This document shows, in pieces, positions 34,697 through 47,680 of a stretch of DNA of 64,000 nucleotides (positions are counted from its first letter, which is position 1; each line of letters begins with the position of its first letter). The stretch lies in contig NC_088296.1 of the NCBI RefSeq assembly GCF_032854445.1, positions 20,945,853 through 21,009,852 on the forward strand, given 5' to 3'. This DNA is from Liolophura sinensis. Its lineage: Eukaryota > Mollusca > Polyplacophora > Chitonida > Chitonidae. Both the position numbers and the translations under genes were made by a program. A model generated the notes under the pieces. It saw only the letters and a program-made list of their open reading frames with translations, had not been told where the DNA came from and did no database searches.

Positions 34697-36238
34697 AAAG
34701 ACCATGCTACTACAATTCAACATCTCGTTATGCACAACACAATCCCTTGATTATTACCCCAACGGAAATGCTGTGTTGGAATAACAGCACAAGCAAAATA
34801 TAAATAACATGAAATTTTGTAAGAAGGTCATGTATCAAGGAAACTTAGTGTTGTGTCTTCTTTAACTCATAACAATTTTATGCTATAAGTAACCTCCATA
34901 ATGTTGCCTAACGTTAAACCTGTATAAACTATATCTAAAGCTATGAACCTACGAGTCGAGATTTGTCTCAGCCTACGAGTCTAGATTTGTCTCAGCCTCG
35001 CAACGACAATGGAAGTGCATCAACCAGGGAATTTGTCCCATGCAGTGGCGACTCGGATTCAAACCATCTTCTAAATACAAACCCAACAACACTAATTACT
35101 GACCCCCACTCAACACCATGAGACCCAAGTGGGGCGAAAAGGGCCAAGTACTGATATCTTGAGGATTTCGCTAAAGTTGTATGTACTACAAAGCTGCGAA
35201 ATTACCGTGTTCGAAGGATAGACATTTTCTGGTTTCTTTTCCAGAAATATTTTTCTTACCTAACGGCTTTATTTTTCGTTCTGTATGACAATAACGCCTG
35301 GGTTAAATTCGCTTTGTTAACAACTGGTCACGTGATCAAAGAGAGTGCTGATAATTGCTTCAGAGCAGCTGTGACATCGCTGAAAAGCTCTGAATAGATC
35401 GGCGCGCATTTCGTCATTTACCCGTCCCACACGGCAACCACAAACCCAGCAGTAAACCAGTCCTCCCCGCACCCACTCCCACGCCCAGTCACACGCCGGG
35501 GCCAATGATCCTGTACCCACTCACTCCTTTACGTAACTAACTTACATAAAGAGCTACTACAGTGTGAAGACCTGGATGTCTTCAAAGGAGGGTTAAATGA
35601 CAAGGATTGAGACAGTCTGAATTGCTTTCCTGAATTGTTGAAAAAAATAGCGATGTATTAAAACCGCCGTCACTAGTTTCGGGGGATAGTACCGAAGCAA
35701 AGGTTTTCTGTAGTTTCCAATTTTGCCGGGTGCTACGTCTATTAGCTCTGTTCCCTAGGGTATCCTTCATATCATTTTAATATTTCTGCGTAGCTTCTCT
35801 CAGGATTGAACATAGTAACATAGTCACCCTGACTAAACACCTAAAAACTCTCGTATGTATGGATTCGAACTTGAAACCTTGTAGTCGATTATTATCCACC
35901 AAATATACCTGACTAAGGTAATCATAGCGATCACGGATTATGAACACCTTTTGAGTGCAGCCTGTTACCTAACCGTGTCAGCAAAGCGAGAAGATGTTCT
36001 GCTTGATTGATCAGTGTAATGGTTTGATCGACAGCGTGGTGAAGTTAAGTGATCCACCGCATTCTATACGCATATGCTCTATCTAGGGCTGATGACTTTT
36101 GTGTGCACTCTATTGATAAAATCGCCGGTTCAAAGGTTCAAATCCAGCTCTAGCTGTCAATCTATCATTCCAAAAATCCATCCATCCGTCAGTCTTTCAA
36201 TGAAACAACCACTCAACAAATATATTCCATCAACTTAC
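34697..36238. other. Region between the two Rab first exons
   Basis: No further GTPase exon on either strand. A 20-bp direct repeat (CCTACGAGTC-AGATTTGTCTCAG) occurs at about 34949 and 34973. Nothing else assigned. Confidence 0.5.
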
Positions 36239-36472
36239 CAATCGTTGTGTCAGTGTCTGTCAGAAAGGTGTTGTCCGCAAAACGGTGTATTAAGCAAGTC
36301 TTGCCAACATTGGAGTCACCCACAACGATGATCTTCACCCTTCTGTCCATCGTGGGATACCACTGGTCAGGTATTAGTCCTGTGGTGCCGACCAATAGGC
36401 CGAGGTAATAAGACGAGACGTCTAAGGACATGTCCTTAGGGTTGAAAACTTCGATTTGACGCATTCTGGTAT
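36239..36472 (-). CDS. Distal alternative first (or second) exon of the divergent Rab gene
   Basis: Reads [20 protein letters not shown] from 36350, then IHRFADN, and ends DTTIG at a GTAAGT donor in phase 1. The proximal exon at 33274-33148 ends in the same phase, so both can join exon 2 at 29946. P-loop is GDSNVGKT. The frame is open upstream to an ATG at 36464 (38 more residues starting [12 protein letters not shown]), and a good acceptor (TCTGTTGCAG) lies at 36473-36482, so an extra 5' exon and an N-terminal extension are possible. No exons 2-6 of its own lie between 36.2 and 33.3 kb. It may instead be the remnant of a third Rab copy. Confidence 0.65.
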
Positions 36473-37644
36473 CTGCAACAGAGCACGGTCCTCATATTAC
36501 AGCAATACATCCCTGGCTATAGCGTGTATATATAAACATAAGTTTGTTCCATTTTTCATACTCTAACGCATGCAGGTAATAAAGAAAAGCGGAAATTCTT
36601 ACTGCCTTAACCTTTTGCAATATAAAAGATCAATTTTCAGAGTAATTTATGCATATATTTAATTTGATTTTCGAGACAAAAGTACACTGGGTGTGCTGTC
36701 CAATTTCAGCGCTTGATATAAAGTTTAACTGCAGCATCATATACAAAGTGACAAAGTATATATACACACACACAATGACTCCACGTCTTCATATCACTGA
36801 AAAATTAAGTACAATGTAAAACCCCACGCATGAATGCATACATTCCGCAGGAAATAATACCCTCTGAAAATGTTTTAAAAACATCTTTGAGATATGCAAA
36901 AAAGGTTGAAGAATTACAATGGATTAGTGTAAGAAAAACAAGTGTACAGGATCACAGTATTTGCAATCAAATTAGATGCACCCATGTTTACTCCCCTTTG
37001 ATAGATCCTGATGCACGTGTTACGTTTGACTGGTATTTACACTTTTACGACACTCCGGCTTCACAAAAACAGCCTCATATGTTGTGCCCTTAACCACAAT
37101 TTGCTTGTTTCTGTAGGTGCTACGAAATTCCGCATCTCATCGTGAATTTTTCTCAAAATGACAGAATTGTCACGTGAACACCAGTCTATCTGATACACTG
37201 CAAATCTCACTTTAACGCGTGATTTCGCTTTGAATGTATATCAGTTTCTTGAGACTTCGTTCTGAAAATTTAATTTCTTTAAAAAATAAAGGCACTCATT
37301 TTAAATATGTGATAAGCTGGTGTCCATTTTTCTGCTTGCCATATTTTGAGGACAATATTTTATCGACAGTTACCACGTTATTGCTGAAACACTGCCAATG
37401 TGATGCCAAGCTATAAGCATTCCTTCATTATTGTCAACATGTGTTTGTGGAGTGTATTCAGAATTCCATCGCTCCTCCCGGTATTCTTCAATATTGCAAC
37501 TGGCCTTAATAAAGCTTCTACAGAAAGTAATGCTCAAAACATCACTCAAACAACAATTTCAATAAATAAATAAATAACATGTATAGCATAAATTGAGTTA
37601 TTTACTGTGACGATTAATAATAATACTGCATGCGATGTAAATTT
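36473..37644. other. Upstream of the distal Rab exon
   Basis: Promoter or 5' intron region of the divergent Rab gene. No exon supported. Confidence 0.4.
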
Positions 37645-37795
37645 GTTTGATCGGTGTTTTACACCGTACTCATAAACTTTCCCTTATATAACGGGGCGGG
37701 CAGCATTGTCGTTAGCGTAAATCGGCAGAGCCGGGAGGACAACCCATATCCATCTCCATGTTGCTGTCAGGCCTTCACACGTACGACCCGATGTA
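37645..37795 (-). mobile_element. SINE family A, 3' and middle part
   Basis: TGATCGGTGTTTTACACCGT, GGGGCGGGCAGCATTG, and CATGTTGCTGTCAGGCCTTC. Diverged. Confidence 0.8.
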
Positions 37796-38318
37796 ATGTG
37801 TGGTCCAATAATTAAATCATACTGAATAGTAGTAGTGTATTGATTCCTTCCTACACGCCTGCATTTGATCTGAGGGATGTGCATATAAATAAATAAATGA
37901 ATAAAGTAAAATTTAAAATAAATTGAGTTGTTTCACCTATGAGTTAGATATGCCTTACCCTGCAGGATTCCTATCGTAGAAGAAAACAGCTGGTCAATCG
38001 TGGGTACTCCTATGTGCAAATGTTGAACATGTGCGCTAGGAATGAACGCTTCAACATTCGAAGCACAAAGCGTTTACATAAGAAAAAAATGTTCCTGCAT
38101 TTCGATTGGTCGGCAGTATGTTGTATAAGCACACGGACAATGGTTCCGGTTGATTTATTATTGATCTGAGGTGCGAGTGTCATAAAATTCCCGTGCATCT
38201 TGTGCGGCCGAGGACGTCACATAAGCTAGGCCCGTGTTTAGCCACGCGTATCATTAGCTCTTATACAACAGAAGCTTATATAAGCGAGTTAGTTTCAATA
38301 GTCGGCAAGGAAGACATC

Positions 38319-38319
<1 letters not shown>
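37796..38319. other. Intergenic, nothing assigned
   Basis: No gene or element recognised. Confidence 0.4.

Positions 38320-38371
<52 letters not shown>
38320..38371. repeat. (TA)n microsatellite
   Basis: About 26 pure AT dinucleotides. Confidence 0.97.
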
Positions 38372-38373
<2 letters not shown>

Positions 38374-38581
38374 ATTTTCAGGATAGAGAGTAAAACCAGA
38401 CCAGCAACGACAGTGTGATAATTGACAAATGGTCACAAGTAACTGGTGAAATATGGGTTCTTGTCAATTAACTTCTTCAGGTTAGCCTCCTAATTGGTCA
38501 TGTAAATGCTTAAAGGTATCAAATTACACGCCCCCGTATCATATCATATCTTCCGGGTCACGCAGATTTGTTATCTCATCT

Positions 38582-38745
38582 TGCTGACTTCCACTCCAGC
38601 CATACGTGGGGAGATCTGCCAGTAGCACATGGATGCACGTGGATCTGCCACGTGCTCTGCTCTGCTTCCTCACACCATACGGCTGGCCGCCGTCGTCTAA
38701 ATATTCTTAGTATGGCGTAAAACACCAACCACATAAATAAGTTAA
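38582..38745 (+). mobile_element. SINE family A, 3' half
   Basis: CATACGTGGGGAGATCTGCC, ACCATACGGCTGGCCGCCGT, GGCGTAAAACACCAACCACA. Confidence 0.82.
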
Positions 38746-40335
38746 AATCCCCTATATCCCTGAACAAAAAACGGTAATTAACATGTTCTGCTTTACTTCA
38801 TCAAATACACTTTCATAAATGAAATACATACAAACGATGTTCTAGATGAAATATTATAAAAATGTTTAATTATGGTTTTCGAGTTTTCACTAAGGTTTAG
38901 TTCTTTTTTAAAATGATTTTAAACATGTTCGTTTGCAAAACATTCACTAGCTGCTGTTTTAAACTTGTTCTCCCCACGATACGTCTGAAAAATTGCCGGT
39001 GTGGGGTTAAGCCATAATCAGTCATTCATTCATTCAAATGCACTTCCCAGTGCACGCAGCGATAAATAACACGTTGTGTTTTACCCCTTCAACCACACCT
39101 CCTGCAACACACATTTGTTGTTAAAGTGAACTTAAAACCTGCCACTATATATACATAGAGAAAATAGACACAGTTATCACAGAAAAATATGTAAAAAATT
39201 CTTTGAAGTTTTGAAAGCCGAGAAGATGAAGTTAAGCAAGTTGCGTATGGTCAGGAGCTTCCCTCGGGCTTCCCTCGGGCTTTGTCCGGTATTCTCCCAC
39301 CATAATGCATATATCCGTACCTCACAATTAAGTGGTAAACTTCGTCAGTAACTACAGCTACAGAGCTTGTAACTTTCTTGAGTATGGTGTGTAGAAACAA
39401 TCACATAAATAAACCCTCAACATTGCAAATGAGTGTTTGACTTTAGTTATCAAGCGGATATACAAGTATTAACTCCGTACTCTCGTCCCACACTCAACAC
39501 GTCTTTACGGTGCATATACGTGTAGCCATGCGTTGGCCATTGTATTGCCGGCGGCGCCATGTGACTGGGTCTTGTGTAGACTTTTAATGGGTGCGATCGT
39601 CACTCACGTTGCAGTTCACGTGGATTTTGACCGGTCATAAAACACAGATCCTTTCCACGTACTATTTATGACATGTATTTTTTTTAACAGCACTATTAAC
39701 TTGGACGATCCCATGGCTGTTCACCAATCGCGAACTGAACAGAAGGCACTTTACTAACAATGTACGAGTGTGCTGCTGTTATTTAGTGGTGAAGTTCAAT
39801 CAAGGTGGGCCTAAACAGGCCAGAGGTATCGAGGAATAGTTATCATTTGGGGAGAGGGCTGGTTCAAATCGGAATTTGGAAGAAAAGCAGCCAGTCCTGT
39901 ATTAACATTACTGGTAAAACAAGTCACGGACGTGTACATGACGTGATCTTTATGGCCAGCAGAGCAACTGAATGTTGGACAGACACATCCTAAATTGGCA
40001 CAGCAACCTGTATCCGCTTGATAAACACAAAAAACAAGACACATCTATCTGTCATATAAAACCATTCTTAGAGGCTAGGCCTAGGATTTTTGGCAGACTT
40101 ATGCAAATACTGTAAAGTAGCCTTAGTAACTTTCACAAAATATCAGCTTGTCCGTGCACGTGTCCCTAAAATTTATCAAGCGAGCCGATGCTTCCGCCCT
40201 GCATGCATTACTGGAGTATTCCCCAAACAGGCTGGCGCTGACTCAAGATTAGCTGTTACTCGGGAATAGTACAAATTGAAAATTATAGATTACGTTCCTC
40301 GCGAAGAGAACGAAGTTGTAACTCAGTCAGACAAA
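38746..40335. other. Intergenic with a very old SINE-like scrap
   Basis: 39238-39412 has CCTCGGGCTTTGTCCGG, CCCACCATAATGCATA and GAAACAATCACATAAATAAA, the order of a family A 3' half, but interrupted and diverged. CCTCGGGCTT is locally duplicated near 39262. Nothing else assigned. Confidence 0.5.
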
Positions 40336-40480
40336 TTAATTTATTCATTGGATTGGTGTTTCATGTCGTACTCATATGTCACTTAAACGACGGCGGTCAG
40401 GATTATGGTGCTTGGGGTGGGGGGGGGGGTGTCGGGAAGAGCTCGAGGGAATCCCACGAGCCATGAGCATGTGCAGGTCA
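40336..40480 (-). mobile_element. SINE family A, 3' half
   Basis: TTGGATTGGTGTTTCATGTC, ACGACGGCGGTCAGGATTAT, then a G-run and AGGGAATCCCACGAGCCATG. Confidence 0.8.
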
Positions 40481-42425
40481 GCAGTAAATTACCGTGCTCT
40501 GCTTTCTGTCTTGATACATACATGTTCTCCACCTATATAGAGCACGTAATGGTGATACACACTTTCTGTTTTGCCCCATTAAATATTTTCCTTGAACAAG
40601 CAACGCTAATTAACATGAACTCATAACCACCGCATTGTTGGGAGGCTCCCGAGGCTGCTCCAGACAAATTAATAGATATATGCACAAATAAATATACACC
40701 AAACCAAATATATCTTACAAATCTGATTTATTAACTTGCACTACTGTTCGCAAAGTTTATACATGTATATAATTTAACCAATTTACACTTTTTCTTGATA
40801 TCAAAATTTTACAAGAAAAATCAGGGTGTATACATATACATATGCTGTATCTCAGAAAGGCAAAAGCAAAAAAAAAAGCAAAAAAAAAAAAAGCTTTCTG
40901 GCGTAGGTTATATACATATGGAACTAAAGGAATCGGATGGGTTTAAGTAGGGGGATTATACCTCTACTACCACCACTGGAACATACAGGTTTCAAACTTT
41001 CTCGATAAATAGATGACGCGTGTACATCAGAGAAAAGAAAATGTCTGTATTTTTCTCAGCTCAGGGCAAAGGGATATATTACCATTCAGATGCCATGCAG
41101 TACGAACTGAAGCTAATTTTCACACAACCTCATTCATCAATTTTATTTACTCTTGTCATAAATGGCGTATCCTTACAGTGATGTAAATCGAATGGCATCG
41201 CTTCTGAACACCCATTGCCCTTAGATCCCCGTTTGTAACTGGGCCTTCATATTTTGTGCAGACCCGACAATCGACGTCAATAATGTATGCAAATATGCAC
41301 GCCTGCGGTCTGACCTCGTGGAAAGGTTAGCGGAAGACGACGTCACCGCGTCACCTCGTATGAACTGTGACGCAATGAACGCGATGTTGCTGACGTCATT
41401 GACATTGCAGAATGTTGCGTCTTGTAATAGAACAACACAGGAAACATGAAGGTCTATTAAATTGAAGTGATGCTATTCTTGTTTCATTTTTTGCCGACAA
41501 ACCGCAAGACAAACTGATTTCTTCATGTAAAATACGTAAAAATACAAGAATGTAGGCAAGTATATTAAGTGGCCGCCCCTACTACACGTATGCACATTCA
41601 CCGAAATCAAATAACATGGCTAAGCGGATTGGTTTTAAATATTTTACTGTTGGTATTTACGATACCCCCCAAAAAAGGTGGTAGGTTTCATAAGTTGTTC
41701 AGTTGCCTACAAATTCTTGTAAACACATTGTATCCACTCGTCACATAACACAACGCTTCACTAAACAAGATCTAGTTAAAATATATTTTTTTCACATAAT
41801 CTGTTTTTTTTGAGTTTTTTTTTTTTTTTTTTTAATCTTCTTCAAATTCTCACAAATGCCATGAGTCATATTGTCCATTTCACCCATGGGTCACTACTAC
41901 CATGTTCAGTATTTCATACCTGCCCACAGGACAATGCACATGTACACCAATGACATTATTTGTATTTTAAACATGTAAAAGCCTGTATTTTCTTTTTTAC
42001 ACCCTTCACCATACACACTTTACTTTTACACCTTTTTTGCACCTTTAGGCTAGCAGGTGTACATACTCATGTTCAACTACCCTAAATGTCTTGGAATTTC
42101 ACCCACAGAAGTGCATTTTTAGAGGCAATTAAATGACACAAAATATTAATGTTGGTGTTGAAACTTGCATTTTTCCAGTAGAATATCATCCCATGTTCCA
42201 CGCAAACCTCAACAGAACTCTTAGAATGAGGAAAAATAAGCGAATTAATCATGGGCGAAATTGATGGTCATTTAGCGTATACACAAGCAGATGGGAGCTG
42301 GGGCTATCGGGACACAGTCCCAGTAATTCCTGAAAACGGTTAGAAATATATCAAACCACACACACCTAGGAGAGAGCCAGATACACATGCTAACATGTAA
42401 AGGACAGTGTATACCAATTAGATCA

Positions 42426-42554
42426 GGGTCCAGTTCTGAGAGCTCTCTTGACGTTACGAGCTCGCAACTATCATGATGACGTAATGCCTACAGTACTGGT
42501 TGCTGTGGTAGTTAAGTGAACGTAATGTTAGGAGAGCTTCGTGAAACCGGGCCC
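42426..42554. mobile_element. Short TIR element (MITE-like)
   Basis: Left end GGGTCCAGTTCTGAGAGCTC continues to GACGTTACG. The right end read inward is GGGCCCGGTTTCACGAAGCT and continues to AACATTACG. The terminal GGGCC-GGTTTC-GAAG words match the element at 54581-54716. About 129 bp, no coding capacity. Confidence 0.65.
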
Positions 42555-43977
42555 AGAAATGCATATGACTTTAACTTTTGTGTATCAGTAAAATCAGAAA
42601 CCACTTAAGAATATCAAAGTGGTCATAAAGAGCCAGTTGTATTTCAGGTGTGCTATCACGCTCCCAAACCTTCTCCGGAAACAAAGTTTAGGCTTGCTAA
42701 CAATACACACATAACCAAAAGTCTGGGGAATATGAATTCAGGCATGTACATCAGTCTAATCTTCTGCAAAAGATGTGACAATCACACATCTGTTTATTTC
42801 CAGACGAAAGCCTGCAAAAAATACATCAGATCTACACAGAACAGGTTAGAAACATATATCTGACTCCACTCCAACTGACACACTCTGCCACTTCCACAGA
42901 ATGCAGGATGGTTACTGATTTCGTAAACTCACAAACAAAAACGTCTGAAATCTGTCGTCAAACCGACAAACCCACGACATTGTTGTGTGAAATTCCGCAA
43001 AGTGATTTTTGACAGCGCGAAAGTTAAAAATAATTTGTAGTGTAAGGCCCTTAAGTTGAAATTGCAACAGCATACCAAATCACTAAGATCCAAAAATAAG
43101 TGTCAAAATAAGAGTTCAAATCCAGCTACAAGTATCTTATGGAATCAGTCAAAAAGAGCATTTAGCCACACTCCCTCAACATCATAGCGTCTTTAAGGTT
43201 TTTTGTTTTGATGGTTATTACCGGTGACCAAAACATTCCCATCACTGGGCTGAAACTGGTTCAAACTTTCCTGCAGTTTTTACGTGTCAAGAGAAATTCC
43301 ACAAAATACTGTGGAATAATGCTGTACTGACAAGATCAGTTTTAGAGGAAATAACAAAATTGCCAGCCTATATCAAATGTCAATATAATATTTTACTTAT
43401 CTCCCAATATAACAGACCCACAAAATTTCACAAATGTAATGCTCCACCTTTTGGCACCTACTCCTTGTAAGCAGGTGTTCAAAAACATTTTAACACATAT
43501 CTCAAAATTAACCTCTTTTCAAGATGATACTGGGCATCAGGTGCATTGTGATGAATTCAGAACAAAGTTACAGCTTGGTTAATATAGCATTTTTGGTACC
43601 TATAAATACATGTAAAGCAGAGAATAAAGTATAGTATGAAAGCATTAACTTGCATGATTGAAATTTTAAAGAGTTAAAACAAAACTTAAGGAGTGTATAA
43701 TGTTACAGAAAAACTCCCCACAAAAACAGTGATAACAAACAGAAATTAAACAAATGGTCACAAATATAGTTTAATAACGAACTATGAACATACCAAAAAA
43801 AGAACAAAACAAAAAGGGATAAAATTGAGGCAAGGGGAGACAATTGTATTTATTAAAATGTTTACCGGGAGTTATGTCCCCTTGCTGTTGCAACCACATA
43901 AGTATGTACACTTCGTATGATCAACACATTCTGTTTTAAGTACCATATTAATAATTATACGTAAATCTGCAGCAAAC

Positions 43978-44103
43978 CTGAAGTATGCCCATATCTTCTT
44001 CATTTATCTCTTTAATATGATCAATCATTCTTTGTGGCACAACTGAATCAATTTGATACCTACTTATTTCTTCTTTGGAAGATCCCAAAGAATCTTTCTC
44101 CAT
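43978..44103 (-). CDS. Small coding-like frame, 42 codons before a possible donor
   Basis: The frame starts MEKDSLGSSKEEISRYQIDS and contains PQRMIDHIKEINEEDMG. Amino-acid use looks coding-like rather than like a simple repeat. Read on without splicing it closes at 43948 (51 residues, ending FTYNY). A poly-T tract lies upstream. I recognise no family. It may be a small ORF in the Rab8 3' flank, or one exon of a gene whose other exons I cannot find. Confidence 0.2.
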
Positions 44104-44686
44104 TGTTACCAAGAAAAAAAAAAAAAAAATCACAAGCAATTTCCTCGTTACATCTGGTAAATTTCAGAATACATGTGAAGACAAAATAAGTGGTCATTTT
44201 CACACATGTGCTTTTATCTGCTTGCAAGCAAAAACCAAACTATAATCTCAATAACCTTCCAGGTTTCTAAATTCAGGATTCAAAAACAAAAAAAAATCTT
44301 TTAAAAACAAGCAGATTCTTACTCTGAACAAATATGTGTTCTAAATTTAAGAGATAGATGAAGATTTCACCTGAAATTCTTTGTAGAACTTTCTTATTGT
44401 GCAATCTGGCAGGTTAAATTAACCATCTCACTATGTACACAATTTTCTTTTTAACTATTTTTCTAGATATAGCAGGTCGGCCATAGATTCACAAGTTAAT
44501 ACATGGATGTATTTTGTACATGTACTTTGAGATTAAAATAATCATAAATAGAATATGGTTTTGGGGAAAATATGCAGTTTTAATTTATCTTTATCTTTAA
44601 GCATCTATTTACACATTGTGATTTTCACATGGAAATAATAAGCCCTGTGGAGAAAATAACTACAGATACATGCTATGATGTACGAA

Positions 44687-45745
44687 GTACAAAAGTGGCT
44701 GGCAAATGGAGTCAGAACTTCACTGACAGCAGCTGGAGCTCTGCATGATGTACAAAAGTGGCTGGCAAATGGAGTCAGAACTTCACTGACAGCAGCTGGA
44801 GCTCTGCATGATGAGCAAAAGTTGGTGGCAAACGGAGTCAGAACTTCACTGACAGCAGCTGGAGCTCTGCATGATGTACAAAAGTGGCTGGCAAACGGAG
44901 TCAGAACTTCACTTACAGCACCTGGAGCTCTGCATGATGTACAAAAGTTGGTGGCTAACAGAGTCAGAACTTCACTGACAACAGCTGGAGCTCTGCACGA
45001 TGTACAAAAGTTGGTGGCTAACGGAGTCAGAACTTCACTTACAGCAGCTGGAGCTCTGCATGATGTACAGAAGTTGGTGGCTAACGGAGTCAGAACTTCA
45101 CTGACAGTAGCTGGAGCTCTGCATGATGTACAAAAGTTGGTGGCTAACGGAGTCAGAACTTCACTTACAGCAGCTGGAGCTCTGCATGATGTACAAAATT
45201 TGGTGGCAAATGGAGTCAGAACTTCACTGACAGCAGCTGGAGCTCTGCATGATGTACAAAAGTGGCTGGCAAATGGAGTCAGAACTTCACTGACAGCAGC
45301 TGGAGCTCTGCATGATGAGCAAAAGTTGGTGGCAAACGGAGTCAGAACTTCACTGACAGCAGCTGGAGCTCTGCATGATGTACAAAAGTGGCTGGCAAAC
45401 GGAGTCAGAACTTCACTTACAGCACCTGGAGCTCTGCATGATGTACAAAAGTTGGTGGCTAACAGAGTCAGAACTTCACTGACAACAGCTGGAGCTCTGC
45501 ACGATGTACAAAAGTTGGTGGCTAACGGAGTCAGAACTTCACTTACAGCAGCTGGAGCTCTGCATGATGTACAGAAGTTGGTGGCTAACGGAGTCAGAAC
45601 TTCACTGACAGTAGCTGGAGCTCTGCATGATGTACAAAAGTTGGTGGCTAACGGAGTCAGAACTTCACTTACAGCAGCTGGAGCTCTGCATGATGTACAA
45701 AATTTGGTGGCAAATGGAGTCAGAACTTCACTGACAGTAGCTGGA
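44687..45745. repeat. 63-bp minisatellite, 17 units, with a 504-bp higher-order repeat
   Basis: Each unit begins GTACAAAAGTGGCTGGCAAA or a variant and ends GGAGCTCTGCATGAT. Variants recur in order: units 2-9 reappear as units 10-17, including the GAGCAAAAG, CAACAGCTGG and AAAATTTGG variants, so eight units were copied as a block. Since 63 is a multiple of three, both strands stay open for about 380 codons. Two-strand openness argues for repeat structure, not for a protein. Confidence 0.97.
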
Positions 45746-47680
45746 TGTCCATTACTTGTTGCCAACTTTCAGGTTCACTTTTCAATGGCTGATTATATCA
45801 TTTAACACAAGCATGAGGCAAAGATGAATATGCACTAAACTGGCAATCGTTTTATACAATTTGGATGTAGGTACACTGAGCAACCCTAGTTACAGGTATA
45901 TGAGCTTGATAAGAGAGAAAAGTACATGCATCTTTGCCCGGCTGGCAAATTTCAGGCCTTCACGAAATCTAAACAGTTGGTTACTATACAGTTTCTATTA
46001 TGTTCTCTGAAACTGTGCTAAAATGCATATAACCACGTACCCCTCCCCACCCCCTTAAAAAAAAAAACCCATTTCAGAACAGCAAACACATCTCGTTCAA
46101 TACAGCTATCACATGACCACAACGAATCAGAATAGATTTTATAAAGTTCAACACTTCTTGTTTGTTTTTCTTCCACATGATCAGTTTTAACCTAAATGGA
46201 CTCTTTAACTCACATACCCATTTTTGTGCTCTAACAGATTTTTGTTGTTGTTGCACAGCTGGTAACACTGATTTATATCATTTGAATCAGATGCTCTGCA
46301 GTTCAATCGTCCAGCCATGCAAGGATACATGTGTGTGTCTGTGACAAACACTACTGGGGTTAGAAGCAAAGGATTCTACACAGCACAATTATGGCAAGCA
46401 CCAATTCACTAATTCAGTCTTTTCTGCATAAAAGACATGCATAAAGACAGAGAGAGATTTGATTAAAAAAAAAATACACAGGTGAGCACGCATCAAAGCA
46501 ACAACAATGCTTCTTAAGTTACTGTATGTGTAAAGAAGAACATGGTACAGATTCAATACAAAACAATACATGAGTTGAAAGGCTACAGCTGCTGACCGAC
46601 GTCCCTCCACTTCACGGAATGACTCGACAGCACCGTAATGAACCTGCGCTACACTGTACAGCAACTCAAATCTTACACTCCTTACATCCATGTCCCGCTC
46701 TCTACGTTCCCTTTACATCACTGCCACAACCAGACAAAGCTGAGATGTGGACTTGTTCATGCTTAGCCTCACCACTGATATGCGTGTGTTTTCTGACATC
46801 ACTTCCTGCCTCATGACTGTGACCCCAGTGACCTTTGGCATGGTTCAAGATTTCTGCACAAACTTTGCTTGTGGTGGAAGTGATGTAAAGGAGCATGTTC
46901 AACTTCATCAAAAAACAGCAATGTCTCTATACAAAGGGAGGTTACTGTGGGGTATAATGTGTCAAGCTAAATGAAACAGAATTCAACCTTCTTCTTGTTC
47001 GTGTCCGAATGGACTTGACTATGTCTTCATTACGCCACAGCCTAGGAAGCACAGGAATTGAAATTTAGAAAGTGATGTCTGGTTGTCCGCATTTAATGGG
47101 ATTTAAAAATTATTTCTACCATGAAAAACGGACTGCTGCGACATGGACCAAGTACACCAGCTTAGCCCTGTGCTTTTAGTATTCAGGGTAATATTTACGT
47201 GTCCTTGGAGGTGGGATGATAAAAAAAAAAAAATTATACATAAAACATTCTGAACAAGTTAGACAGATTTGGGGAATTCCCCAGGGAATTTCCCATTTAC
47301 AACGGAGGGATGGTCACATATTACATGCTATGGTGTTCATCCACATCTGACACTAAACCAGTTTCATTTCCATACATAAGGTGAGTGAAACCTCTACAAT
47401 CATGCACATGTACTCCACCAGATTATCCAATGAGAGTGCCAGTTTTATACAAATCCACCAATGGAAAGGCTCGTAACACAGCACTGGCCCTGCCAATGAA
47501 AACGATTGTGATGAAATGCTCCTCCAATGAGTGCCATATAGTAACTCTTTTCGTCCCATGAAAATGCTTGTTATAAACTTTCATCAGCACTGGGAAAGCT
47601 ACTTTTAGTGATGTGGCGCTCCACCTGTGAAAACCCTTATGATAAAGTCTCAACTATGATCACACGATACTTTTGTCCAA
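45746..47680. other. Rab8 3' flank next to the stop codon
   Basis: No second gene found. Probably Rab8 3' UTR at its upper end. Confidence 0.4.

Larger units (their letters stand above)
40481..47680 (-). other. 3' flank of Rab8, possibly a long 3' UTR
   Basis: About 7.2 kb downstream of the Rab8 stop that holds none of the SINEs common elsewhere. AATAAA on the transcribed strand occurs at several places, including 43849-43854 and 40727-40732; none can be chosen. A TGACGTCA lies at 41391-41398. Holds the MITE-like element at 42426, the ORF at 43978 and the array at 44687. A long 3' UTR is an inference from the lack of insertions. Confidence 0.35.

Noticed and set aside
44605-45805. Two overlapping ~380-codon open frames on opposite strands
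   Set aside because: Both arise from a 63-bp tandem repeat whose length is a multiple of three. No signal, domain or splice context.
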